DNA of 64,000 bases from Syngnathus acus (taxonomy: Eukaryota > Chordata > Actinopteri > Syngnathiformes > Syngnathidae): positions 4,855,001 through 4,919,000 of the forward strand of contig NC_051087.1 in the NCBI RefSeq assembly GCF_901709675.1, written 5' to 3'. A program made the translations under genes and the position numbers. Positions within the stretch are counted from its first letter, which is position 1. Each line of letters begins with the position of its first letter. Under the pieces are notes generated by a model that searched no databases, was not told the DNA's origin, and saw only the letters and a list, made by a program, of their open reading frames with translations. This document shows, piece after piece, positions 1 to 12,696 of the stretch.

Positions 1-3000
1 CTTTACATCTGTGTGCAGTGTGTTCTAATGCTATATTGTTTTTTTCGGGTTGTGTTTTGGAGGTTGGGGTGAGACCATATTTCTTATTCACAAAGATAAA
101 TATGATGCTTTCAGAGGGTGTGTTGTTGTGAGATTTCTGGCAAGCAGATGTTAGTGATGAATAAAGAAAGAAAGAGAATATTCAAGTGGATTATGATGGA
201 AAGCTAAAGAGAGACCAAGCACAAGATCACACACACATTCGGGAAGAAAGATCAAATAATGATTTTTGGGGGGTGGTGAGAAAGCAAGCTCCTCGAGCTC
301 ATCATTTGGGAAGTAGCGAACGAGAGAGAGGACGATTCCAGGTCAAGGCAGGCAGTCAGAGGTCACTCAAGGTCATTTGAACTTCCATGACAAACAAGAA
401 AAAACACTCTAAAAGCCAAAACATTTGTACGAGCAAAATGTTATGGGAAAATATTCCTGAAAAGACAAAGAGGACAAATGGAATGAAGTAGTATTGACAG
501 TGTAGGAACCAATTTTTACAGGAGAGGTAAGAAAAATGTCCCAGGCATCGAGCAACACCTGAAATTAGTCTATTATTTTGCAAAAATAAAATATTCGCCC
601 TGGCATCAATCCAAACTTATCACCGAATTGAGTTCTGGCCTTACAATAAATATGAAGTCATTTTGGATTTTCTCACCTTAACATCCTTCACTCTTTTTAA
701 CCTTTTAAACACATGTGAGAGTGCTTAAAAGTCTCATGCCAGCCGTTCTTGAGAAGGAATCTACTGTCGATTTCACTCTGTTTTCATCAGACAGCGCTTT
801 GTGTTTTGGCAGCGGGAGAGAAGCCAAGCACATTTCTCTGAGTCATCAGAAAGGGGGGGGGGTGAAGAGGAGGAGAAGAAGGAGGAGAAGCATTAGGTGG
901 CAAGTCAGGAGTTTCCCTCAAGTTATTTGCAGGCGAAAGCCTTCGCAGCGCACCAACCAGAAAATCATCCACTATTGTTTCAGCGCTGCTGGCAAAGTGA
1001 GCCTTCCTGAAACTTAGTAAACACACACTGGGGGTGGTGGGTGCGGGGGTTGTGCCAGAACACGAAAACAAGAGAGCGCTGTAGAGTGAAAGGTTTTGAA
1101 GGACTTTCGCAGAATCTGCATATACCAGACTTTTTATCGTCGGCCATTTTGGCTTCCTTCAGATGGCCGTTATGACAGTGACACCAAATAAATGTTTAAT
1201 CCTCTCATATTAATACATATACACAACAATGGATGGATTAGTAGTTTTGAAATCAGAAATAATATTTTCTTCAATCACTGTTCAAAACAAAATATTTTTT
1301 GCAAAATCTCTACATTATTTTTATTGCACATGTAAATTAAAAATGTTGGCAGGATTTTAGCAAGGATCGTGCGAGTTGACATGACTTGTTTTCGCGGGCC
1401 ATATAAAATGACATGGTGACCCGGACGGGCCTTGAGTTTGACACCATCGTGGCCTATGAATAAAAATGACAATCTTGTTAGCTGGTGGCTTGTGAGATCT
1501 TTCTAATGTAAAACTTGTGCCTTGGCTCAAAAAGGTCAGGAAGCAGTCAGCTGATTGTTAGACAAACAGGGATTTGGTCGTAAGGAGACAAAGCGTCTTT
1601 TTGTGATTGAATCACATGGGAAGAGGATCATTCTGAAGATCCTCATGTACTTCTTAATGTGTTACATTCTACGTTGCATGTTATAATTCCCTGCTACAGA
1701 AAAGACAACATGAGACTCGAGCGTTCAAATTCATCTCAACTGACCGGAAGTGACCTTTTCTACAATAGCAAAGATCATCTGAACGGAACCAAAGTGTGAG
1801 CCTACCTCAAGTCATGTGACATTTTAGCATCAGCGCAGAAGCAAAAAAAAAATCAAGCCACTACTTGTAAGCTTATAATTTCTTGTGATGAACACCAATT
1901 ATACCCTCAAGGTGCTTAATCATATTCAAAAGCGTTTTCTCTTCTTGCGACCTCCCGTGATTGACAACAATCTCTCCGATATGCCTGCTCTCTTTTTTAC
2001 GAGTCCGTGTAGCCCAATTTAGAAAAAATTTCCACGCGAGCGGCACGAGCGGAATATTAAGTATACACGGTAAAACAATCTGACAGCTCGGAGTCTTCTC
2101 ACCAGCTGAGCGAAAGCGGATGAGTGTTTATGTGTTGGGGGGGGGGGGTAGTGCTGAAAAGCATAACGCCGATTCAGTCGCTGCCTTGTTTGGCTCCCAA
2201 ACTGATAAATGACACCTTTACCTACTAGCCTGAATCTTTCAGCTTATATGCAGAGGTTCTCGTGTCCTCGTGACCTGCTGTTTGTTTTTCTCTGAAGAGC
2301 GTGGAGACATTTGGACCAGGGTGGCGGATAGCACGGTGTATTTCTTTTCCACCTGACAGCTTCAAAGCCAGGCAGGGGGAAACTCAAGATTGGTTTTAGC
2401 CACTTCCTGGATCCAAGAGGGAGGCCCACAGGGGGGGGGGGACTGTGTGCCAGGGTGAACCTTCTGCTCAACTGATAAGAACGATGTGTGAATGGCTTGG
2501 GAGTGTTTGTGTGCGCTTAAGAGAAAAATGAAGGAATAGTCAAGAGCGCACGCTCAAGCCGGGGGATTTGCCAATGCCCAAGAAGATCTGTTTACACCGA
2601 GCGCCCCCGATGACCCCCCCTCTTCGCCCCAGAGGATGCAGTGGGCCCTGCCAAAACACACTCACGCACACACCTCACTCCTCACATCGGCACATTTCTC
2701 AGCAGACATAGATATAAGGGCACCACAACTAGCGGGCAAAATTCCAAACCCAAGCATGTATCCTGAGCGGAGCATTAAATAGCCTGCCTGGAGCCGAGTT
2801 TTAGGAAAAGAAGCAAAAGCCTGTCTTCGAATTTCGACACTCCGATCACGACACTGGATTTCCGAGCGAGGTTTGCGGCGAAGGTCATGAGTGTGGGAGT
2901 TTAAGAAGACTTTTTGCAAAGGTAGGAAGAGTAGAGGGAGGATGCGCAAAGGAATAAAAAAGGTTTCTGAAAGAATGATAACAAAATAAGGAGTATGGCC

Positions 3001-6000
3001 TATTTGTGCTGAAATGCTTGATTGGTTTTAATTGAAGCATGAGCCAGGGCTCCCTCTACAGTTCGGAGGTGGAAGTGACTAGCAGGGGGTTCACAATTTG
3101 TTGTTAACCATTTGGCATTGGCTGACTTTTTGCAAACATTTCACTTGTTCTGCGCAAGGATCATTTTGACAATGCAGCAAAAATAAAAGTAGCCCTACGG
3201 GTTTTCCCCATTCACACTTTGTCTTTGCCCTCTAGATTAGCACCGCTGTGATTTTCACATTTGCACCCCGTCGTGAGGTTCGGAGCCTGTCTGTTACATT
3301 TCGCTCGGAGGAGCCCCTTTGACTCACATGGACGGTCACGCCAACTGACTCACCAACCTTGTCTGTCATCGTGATTAATGCTGTGTGGAAACCATGGCTG
3401 TGCTAATGGACAATAATAGGAGCAGCAAAAAAAAAATTACGATTTACAGTAGCTGAGACAAAACAAATTTACAGATTAACTCCATATAGACTCTTAAAAT
3501 TACTGGCTGTCACTTTGGTGTTGAAGTCCAAGTTGGTTTGTAGAAGCATTCAAGTCCATCTCACATTATCTTCTTGGCTAGAAAATCGGACAAGATGCAA
3601 GCCGAATGTGGAACAGAATCCCGCCTCTCTTCCTCCCTCTTTCATCAAAGGAGGTCACCCGTACCTACAAGCATTCAATCAACCTGCAGACGACCTTGCT
3701 CGTCCTGGATACGGTGTTCTCAGCCTTTGTCTCCGCAGCCTTCGCTATGCTAGCGGCACTGGGTTACATAGCTTTGAGCGTGCATCGACAAATAACTACG
3801 GACAATTTGGAGCGGCTAACCGGCCTACTGTGCATATTTTGGGATTGTGGGAGGAAACCAACGCAGGCATGGAGAGAACATGCAAGCACGACACAGAATC
3901 AAACCCTGAAACTCAGAAATGTGAGGCGGATATGCTAACCAGTGTGCCAACCGATTTAGATAAAATAAAAAAAACTGCATAATATAGTTGTCAGACAAGT
4001 GTAAAAAAAAAAAAAAAAAAAGCTGATGTCATACAGCGGCTACCGCAAAGGTGTAAATTAAAGCACGAGTGCGCCGATATCAACTACGACAGTCAAGTCA
4101 AATTCCTTTCTTATATGCGGCCTGATCCTCCCCTCTCTGGAACGCTACTTTGAAATGTGGACGTAGCTGGAACCACACACGGGCTAAATGGTAATGTTTG
4201 GGTAACAACTTAAAGCTCAAGTGGGTCTTTGTGTGCATTTGACATTGAACGAGAAAGTGGGAGAGGCAAACAGACAGGAAAGTGCATGTAATCTGTAAAA
4301 GGCCAGATTCCTGGGTGATGTATGGTGCACAGAGTGCATGTGTGTATGATAGAAACGGGCGTGGGAGGCGTTTAAGTAAGCTAGCTACAAGTCCTTATCG
4401 CTGCACAGAGCAATGTGGGGAATGAGGATGCTGGGTTGAGCACTGCTGATCAAGGCAAAGAAGAAAGGCTGCTACTAATTTGCTCACTTTCCATTGTGCT
4501 TTCTCAAGCGAAAATTCTTTCACACAGCAACACAAACAGATCAACAGATGACAAGCTAAAGCTACGAACAACGGTGGTGTGCTGAATGGGTCGTCTGGAT
4601 AAGTATGGGATTGGCCAAAAGCATCCTTGTATTTTTTTTCTTATTTTCTTTTTTGGACTTGTGTTCAAGTCTGACCTCCGACAAGGCCGCCTGAAGTCGG
4701 AATTCCTACTTGGCTTGATGTCATAACTTTGTGGAAACCCCAGAATTGAAGCATCGCTGTCAAATATGTCACCCCTAAGAGCAATAAAACCTGGTTTACA
4801 CGGGGTGTAGCTCTTAAAGAGACCACAAATGACAGTTATAAGATTTACCACGTGAACTATTCCCAGCCATCGGTGTAAGGTTTTGATATTTCAAAGTATA
4901 CGCAATCATATTTTTTATTTACTAGTGTCTGTATATTCTGTAGTAAATTTAAAGAGGTACAGCAGATTAAAAAACAAGTTCCCCCTTAAATATTTATCCT
5001 TACTCCTGTCTGTGAATGGCAAATTATTCATTTGAGACAGAGGTCAGAACGGCAAACGTCTTTCCAGCCATTCAGTACGTCACCACATTGTGTGTGTGCG
5101 TGTATACAGTGAGAGAGAAACAGTGTGACTGTCACGGCTCCGTAGACTTCATCTAATAAGAGGAACAGAAGAAGAATGTAAGCCTGAAGATAATCAAAAT
5201 GCATCATCTTCCATCTTGCCATTGCAAGTTTCCTTCTTGACAATAACTTCAGTTCCCTACTCACGTATGTGAGTGGTCTGCAGAGCGCTTGTTATCCTGA
5301 CATCCCTTGGCAAGGGAGCCAGACAGCAGCAGCAAACTGGCAGGCGTGCATGGAGACAAAAGACACGCGAAGAGAGAATGAAGCGTTTGGAAGCTGCTGC
5401 GGTAAAACTAATAAGGAGGAAAGTGGGGATGGGTGGGTGTCCTAAAAGCCATCTTGTCAGAGGCAGACAGGTGGGCAAAGCAGCCAGACAAGCAGGTCAT
5501 TACAGGCTGGCGTGGAGCTACGAGCTCAGCATCTCAACACGCTATTTAATAGCGGCTAGGCTGATTAATACCGCCCCCATCTGGGCCTAGACGGGTACTG
5601 CAGGAACTTCAATATTCCGATCGGCTTCGTTCAATCAAATTGAATTAAATATATTTGGCTAAAGTTAACTGCTTCGTCTAACAACAAGGCTGTGGACAGA
5701 AAGTGGTTATTATTACCACTTTAGCAATTTCGTGGCTATATTTAGCAAGTCCCCGTGCCTCACTTCTAAGGGGGTGTTACGTCACAATCGCAACTTTGTT
5801 TTATTTGGTTCAATGCTAAGTTTGGGGTTAAGTATGTGGTTTAATATGTACAATAAAATAATAATATAGATTGTGTGGACCCCAGAGTTACATCTCTAGG
5901 AACCCGGGAGAAAAAAGTAACACCAAAAATGACATCTGTAGAAAATCTGTGCCCTTGCAAACTCGATCCCACATCAAGTACTTGAGCGATCAGTGTTAGC

Positions 6001-8190
6001 ACTTTACTGATGAAATTCTTTTGAGTATTGTCATTGCCCAAACTATTTTTTCATTTCAAGATGTATTCTTCATATGCTTTGTTTGAGTGGCAGGGAGCCT
6101 GAGAGCTAAAACAAATACAAAAGCAATTGGATTTCTTGACAACATAAAATTATTATACTTGAGAAAGCTCAGACAACTGCCAATGTCAAATTAAAACTAT
6201 CACTCAAAGGTTGGCGCTAGATGTGTTACGAGGTGCGGTTGAAAATATGGTAGCGATAGACTTCTTTTTCCAAGTTGGAACTGATTTTGAAACAAACTCT
6301 GCAAACATTCTTGGATCAATAGCAATGTTGTCATGCTGTCAGCTGAATGAGCAGATGGAAGTCACGCTGGCCCGTTTCATATGTCACTATATAGGTCGCT
6401 TTAAGACGAGTCTACTTTACAGTCCAGAAATGACTGGTCAAAGTAAGCCAACCAAAGACCAGAATGACAAAAGAATCTTCTCAAAATGTAGTTGAGCAAC
6501 CCGTCAGGAACTTCACAGCGTTTTTACAGGACCACGTGCTAACAATTTGAACACCAATCACATTACAGCAAAACTGTTCTGCATTAACACAGCACAAAGT
6601 GACACACACACACACGGACACACACAGTTTCATTACCAGCAGCAGTAACACTGTGCTCCGCTTTCACAATACTATGGTGAAAAAAGTCCTGACTCACCGA
6701 CTTGGCTAAAAGAGCTGCCTTTCTTGTGTTCACCACATGTGGCAAGACCTTATTTCAGAACAATTCTCCCGAGAGGACTAAAATGATTACAGATAGAAGC
6801 AACAAAAAAATCAGGCAAAGGGTTTTGCGGCCAAGAGGGACTGTCGAGAGTATGCAAGGTTGATTTATTAGAGTGAGGAAACGTTGTGTATTGTCATGAG
6901 GGCTTGCACCATTTCTGGGTCCGCACTGCGACCCTTCAATGACCGACCATGACATTCTGGCTACTTCCCATCTGGGTCGGGTCACAACGGAAAAGGATCC
7001 TTCACAAGAATTAAAGGCACACCAGAAAGTTCACTTCTTCCGAGGATGGAGCAATCCATCAAATCCCTAACACTGATTCAATAAGCTCAAGGTCATATTG
7101 TGAAACTAAATCCTAAAGTTGCCATACGACTCGCCGGATTGAGGCTTTCCATCTTTTAGCAATCTACACAAGATGACTGCAGACTGCTGGCTTCTCATCT
7201 AAATGGTCAAATGTGAACCAGTTTTTCTACTGTTTGGGCCTGGTTGTGGTTAGCTAACTGCGGCCATCTTTGTTTACGTGCCAGCATACTGTACTGGACA
7301 GGATCAATGAGGAAGATGATGAGCAGACATACCAAGGGCAAGATGAGAAAGACTTGATTGGTTGTGAGTCACACACATGCACAGATACACACAACATAAA
7401 GTGGAGCATGCTGTTTGTATGAGCAAAGAGGAATTCATCTTTTGGCGCTGCCAACTGATGGTGGCCAAATGTGATCTTGCAGCTGGATAGATGAGAGGAT
7501 CTACGCTCAATTGGCAAAGCAACCAACATTTTCTTTCTTTAGCATCCATTAATTACCACATCGTGGTAGAAACTTGAAGTCTCCCAATCAATTAAGACAC
7601 GACTTGACAGCTCACACACAGGAACCAGATGACTGAATTAAATTTTGTGACGCTGGAGCACTACGTACTGACGTTATGAGCAAAACACACAGACAAGCAT
7701 TATTAAAAACAAAAGTGTGTATTTTTGACAGATGGAAATGTCCATTGGGACTGCAGAAAAAACTAGAGAACTATTAGGATTACGGTGTTTACTTAAGGAA
7801 GCATCTATTTCTAAAAAGTCAATAAATGTAACACCCTAAATAATATACGACACAATATAATAAAAATGCACAGCTGTCTACTCCCATCATTTTGATTGAC
7901 CATTTGTTGACGGATATTCATATTGTAAAAACACTTAATTGGCACGATAACAGTTGCCTTATCGGCATTCGGTGCTTGGTGGATAAAACTCCGGGGAGAA
8001 ATGCAGTCAGCAAGCAAGGGGCCTTGGAAATGAACTCATTCAACTCCCGTTGCTGCTGAAAAATGACATGAAAGTGCAACAATTGCACCACCCAGTGGCC
8101 AGAAAGCGTCATTGCGTTAACAAGCCCAATTTGGTGATTAGAAAAACTGGTGAATAAAATCAAGCGAGGTTTAAGCTTCGGAACATCTGA
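1..8190. other. Intergenic region, no supported gene
   Basis: I see no protein-like reading frame with splice sites or family motifs here. Open frames are short and of low complexity. Content is AT-rich unique sequence with short homopolymers, G runs (for example near 850 and 2140), (CA)n near 6600, and one dispersed repeat fragment at 3805-3940. The right part adjoins the 3' end of the COPRS-like gene. A distal exon of a gene outside the window cannot be excluded. Confidence 0.6.
3805..3940 (+). repeat. Dispersed teleost retroposon fragment
   Basis: The stretch reads as a degraded copy of a very common fish repeat, recognisable by phrases like gtgggaggaaacc, acgcaggca, gagaacatgcaa and gctaaccagtgtgcc. 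Such fragments give typical false protein matches. I recognise it from memory of teleost genomes and cannot assign the exact family. Confidence 0.5.
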
Positions 8191-8196
8191 TTTATT
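8191..8196 (-). terminator. Probable poly(A) signal of the COPRS-like gene
   Basis: On the minus strand this reads AATAAA. It lies about 470 bases downstream of the COPRS-like stop codon, a reasonable 3' UTR length. No other hexamer-to-gene pairing fits better, but usage is unproven. Confidence 0.35.
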
Positions 8197-8667
8197 TTAG
8201 TTATGCAAGTGTATAGCAGGTCAGAGCCAATAAATGACAATCTACTAGTTGGATTTTACATGCGGCGTTATGCAAGTAAAACTGATTGTACACTGCACAG
8301 GATTGAAAACTCCAATTATTTATCTAATAAAACTCAATGATCAACTGCAATGATTAGTAATGGAAATTAAAAGCGCTTAGACTAAAATGTTACTAAAACT
8401 GAATAAAAAAAGTCGTATTCATCTGGCAAAAACATTCAAAACGACAAACAATAGTAAAATCGGACTGTAACAATATGAAATAAAAGCTACAATATAATAT
8501 CTCATATTCACTTTTAAAAACAAATTACAAGTATGTTAATATTTTTCAACTTATGTTTTCAATGACGAAAACAAACCTCAGAATTACTCAAACTTGATCT
8601 TCAAAACTGCCATTAAGGGCTAACAAGTTGGACTGCAGCAAATCATGATGATCAGTAGAAAGCGGAC

Positions 8668-10576
8668 CTACGCATCGGCAAACTGTTCAGGCTCAATAGC
8701 GATTCTGGAGCGGAACAACCGGAGTGGGCCTGGGTGGTGGATGGCTGGATTGTAACTGGCTGTGCTTGGCACATCTTCCCATTGTTTCACTGTTAAATCC
8801 TGAAAAGCCATCGCAAATGCATCTTCTGTACCTAGAAAGAAGGAGCACAAGATGGTTGTCAGTTTTCACAGCCGTGACTAAAATGACAATGACGCCAATA
8901 TGCATTTCACACTCGCGTCGAGGGAGAATTAAGAGCCTTTGTGTCAACTCAGCAGTTAGAACATACAACTTCAAAACTGGAAGGCTCATCAATAATTCAC
9001 TTCTACTTTGTCCATGTTAGCATAGTAGTGGAAGATATAAATAGGAGAATAAATAAATAAATAGGACATAAAAAGGAGAGGGAGGCATGCATTAAAAAGA
9101 CAAAACATTTCTTACCATAAGGTTGAAGGGCAAGTGTCTTTTGCAAGTGAGCTTCACATTCTTTTTCCCAGTCTTCCTCCTCCTCCTCCGGTGGCTGCAA
9201 TGTTAACTTCTTTCGATCCGCAAATTCAGTGCCTCTATAAAAGGCCAACTGATTACTGAGATAAGACTAGCTGATGACATCACAGACACAAAGGGATGCC
9301 AAACCCCAATATGTTCTGTACAGCCCAACTAGTCGAAACACAGTGTTCGGAATAATGTTTCACTTGAGAGATATGGATTAAACAGGCAAATTCCATCTGT
9401 TTTTGTCCATATCAGGCGGCGGCCATTTTGCCACTTGTTCTCGACTGAAAATGACATCACAGTTATTGGTTGTGACCCGAGACCTGGCAACTGTGATGTC
9501 AAGTTGGCCGTATAAAAATGCTCATTACTAAATGGTTAAAAAATTTCCAGCTAAACCATGACATTTTATATATGTGGTTTTTATGTTGTAGTATTTCCTC
9601 AAACAGTGGGTAAATACTGAGAACACAACGCATTTATTTCAAGAGCGGAAACTCCATGATATAAAATGTTTTTGCAAGGCTTTGCATCGGGCTGCCTCGG
9701 GTTAGTTTAGCTTATTTCGGTATTTTAAGTTGTATAAGTAATGTTGGGTTATGCTAGTTAGTGTAACTGGCGCTGTACAGTAAACAGAGGCACAGCAAGC
9801 TTAAACAACCATATGTCCGTTACTTTAAGCAACTGATTATCCAACTTGACTTATTAAAAACAAAATACTCTATTATTAATTCAAATAGAGTGGCCTTAAT
9901 GCCATACATGTGACATCTGACAAGGAGGCTTACCTTAAGATACATTGTGTGCCTTCAATGCAGACCTTTCTCCTTTTTTTACTCCTCCTACAGCAGAAAC
10001 ATTTGAATATTTTAAAGAAATATAGAAACAGTGATAATTCAGCAGATACTGCAATTTCAATTCAAAACCAGATATTACACCACTGCAAAGATGTACAGGT
10101 AAAATATAACACCAAATGTTGAATCTTATTACCCATTTGAGATTGCATTTTATTTAATTTGTTTGACAGAACATTCAGCCCTACCTCTTGTTTTTCACCT
10201 TTGCTGTCTCAGGTGGGCCAGGTTTTGTTGCTCTTTGCTCAGAGGTGGCCAACACATGGGGCTCATCGGTGGTCCCGTTTACCACAATGCCTCCTGCAGC
10301 TAAAAATGTTTCTTTCCTTTTCGCCCTTACAGGAGCTGCATTGCTAGCCTTATCCTTATCATGGTTCAAGTACCCATTAGCCACGTGTCGTGGCTTGGTA
10401 ACATTTGACTGGTCTGTTTTTGTGCATAGACTGGTTCTAGTGGGAGCAGATAGGCAACTGAAGGACAAAGTCCGTTCTTTAAATAAAGACGAAACATTTG
10501 CTCCATTGGCGCTACAGTTGTTCTTATGAGATTCTTTCCGCCCATAGCCAAAATCTGTAGAATATCTGGACATCAT
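8668..10576 (-). CDS. coprs: COPRS-like protein (coordinator of PRMT5), 3 coding exons
   Basis: Exons on minus: 10576-10185, 9234-9116, 8831-8668, joined in phases 2 and 1 at GT-AG sites; 224 residues. An upstream acceptor just before the ATG shows that the 5' UTR is spliced. The N-terminal exon is basic and low in complexity. Exon 2 has a Glu run followed by DWEKECEAHL. The last exon ends YNPAIHHPGPLRLF...EPEQFADA. Mammalian COPRS has the same layout: an acidic DW segment, then a C-terminal Y-x-P-x-x-HHP-x-P motif and a final E-x-x-QF-x-DA. COPRS is a nuclear factor that binds PRMT5 and histones and steers H4R3 methylation. It lies next to rab11fip4, as in human 17q11.2, which supports the call. 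Human COPRS is shorter (about 184 residues); the extra length is in exon 1. Confidence 0.75.
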
Positions 10577-10869
10577 GAAACCTGCGTGATAAAGTCAAAA
10601 AAAAAAAAGCATTTTAACAAGTACCACGGTTAACACCAAACTTTATGAACCTAATTTTAAATTTAATAGCGTTTGGTGAACTTTTGTGCACATTTTCTTT
10701 AATCTAATAGCTGTCTGGCTAAAGGCTAAGCTAATTGTAGCCGATTGATTGACATACATACATTTGCGATTAATCTGAGAAAAGACCTCAGTGTGACCCA
10801 TTAGGGGGTTATATAGTTAATGTCAATATTATTTTTGACGTTACATTAATATATTTCTTATATTGTGCC

Positions 10870-11010
10870 TCACCTGTGCTGTAGCTCATCGATCGATTGT
10901 TAATCGATCAGTCACCACCTGGAAGAGGAAGTTGGACACTCGCTGGCGCCAAATCTCTTTGAACGCCATGTTTGTAGTTTCAGAGCGTCAGACTACAACC
11001 GTGCGTGCTC
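10870..11010 (-). promoter_or_regulatory. COPRS-like promoter and 5' UTR exon with E2F-type site
   Basis: A clear minus-strand donor (CACAG|GTGAGG) ends an untranslated exon at 10874. Just upstream, 10945-10953 reads TTTGGCGCC on minus, a match to the E2F consensus. An ETS-like GAGGAAGT lies at about 10925-10932, and an ATGGCG (YY1-like) word at about 10965. No TATA box is seen. This fits a housekeeping or cell-cycle promoter. It lies only about 60-100 bases from the presumed 3' end of rab11fip4. Confidence 0.45.
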
Positions 11011-11072
11011 TTTTCATATTTTCGAACATTATATAACAATTGGATTTTTCTGAAAATATATGAAAATAGTTT

Positions 11073-11078
11073 TTTATT
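11073..11078 (-). terminator. Probable distal poly(A) signal of rab11fip4
   Basis: Minus strand AATAAA. It would give rab11fip4 a 3' UTR of about 1.6 kb running from 12696 and ending right before the COPRS-like promoter. The 11.1-12.7 kb stretch holds no other gene I can support. Nearer signals may also be used. Confidence 0.3.
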
Positions 11079-12696
11079 TCAGTTCTTCGTTTGAATAACC
11101 ATTAAAATACACAATGTACAGCTTTGTGTACACTTGTGCAAAGTAGTTAAAACCATTAAATCCAAGAGCTGTAACCTTTCAACAACCTTCTTTTAAAAGA
11201 TAATAACGGACCAGTGAAATCTTTATCGCGAGTTGTAGTTAAAAGTATTATTATATATATATACGTAAAACAGAAGAAAAAAATAGCAAAGATAATAATG
11301 TGGTATATTTTAATAGCTCCATCTGCTCCTTTAATTTCAATTCTAGAATGGTACAAACAGCCAAAGTGAAACAAAGACACACAAAAAATATAGGTACCTG
11401 TGGATAAGTTAAAAATGCTGACAACGGGCATCACTGACCTCAGATTAGGAAGACAGCTTACTAACCATAAATCAAATTTAAACTAATACGGACTTTTTCT
11501 GTGAGCAATGATGTAGAGATACAACAAATCCTTCTTTTGCATTGTTATAAAATTTTTAGACTGACAAAAACTCTAAACCTTCGCTCAGGTACCACACAAT
11601 GCATTGCGCTATGCACCTACTTGAGCCATTGCGTCGTTCCTGATAATATCTGTAGAAAATAGATTCCTGAAAAAAACTAGCCAGTGGCATGTTTACAAAT
11701 GTTCACTATATAATTCTAACATTTACAAGTTGGGAGAATGGTTAAGACAGAACGTAGGCTTCTTAAAACGGTCCATCCCAAGGCACAGATTGAATGTATA
11801 AACCATGCAGAGGGGAAAACAAAGCATTTGTTTTTGTGCAAGGAAGCAAAACTCAAGTTTCAGTTATTTACATAGTACAGCGTATTGTTGTCCCTTCTTA
11901 CACATCAACATATTTACACTATAATAAAGTTTCACACAACTATTTGGGTTGTGTAGACATATTTTCTTTAGTACCACTTCGCATTACCAACACAAAAGTA
12001 GCAACATTCATCTTACCTTGTCACATTTTGTTGAGCTTATTATTGCCAACAGCGACGCACCTTTCAAGCATTGGGGAGATGCTAGCTAATAGCACTGCTC
12101 TAAATTCCATTTTAAAGACACTCCTCGGGCGGCTGAGCTTTCATCTCCCTAAAGTGACGACAAGTGATTAAAAAGTGCGACAGCAAATGCCACTGCCATA
12201 TTTCTGGAAGACGTTCTTAAGAGGAAACCAGTATTACCTTCATTTGACTTCACCAAAAACCCTCATCTGTTGAGGTACATGACCCATTTTACTCTAAAGT
12301 CCTCCCTGACCACATTTCACAACCTTCTATGAAGACATGCCAGTATCAAACACAACATCAATCTTTTTTCTCTGGTCTAATTTCTCACAGTGCAAAACTA
12401 CTGGCCGGCACTGATCGAACTGTCCCTTTCCAAATATGAAAACAGAAGACGGCTACATGCTGTTCCAGTTTTCATACCAGTGTGCACATAGTCCTGTATA
12501 CAGTAGCTTTTGTCCAGTCCTAAAACACAGACGCAGTACAAAAAGATGACGCTCAAAAGTCTCAGCAGCATAACCGTCAAGTCACTCCCTTTATATGCCT
12601 GTTTCTCAATCCATAAACAGCAGGGGGCGACATTGCAGTCGTTTATGTTCCATAAGAGGAATGTTCTGTACAGTCTCTTCACACACAGAGTGACTG

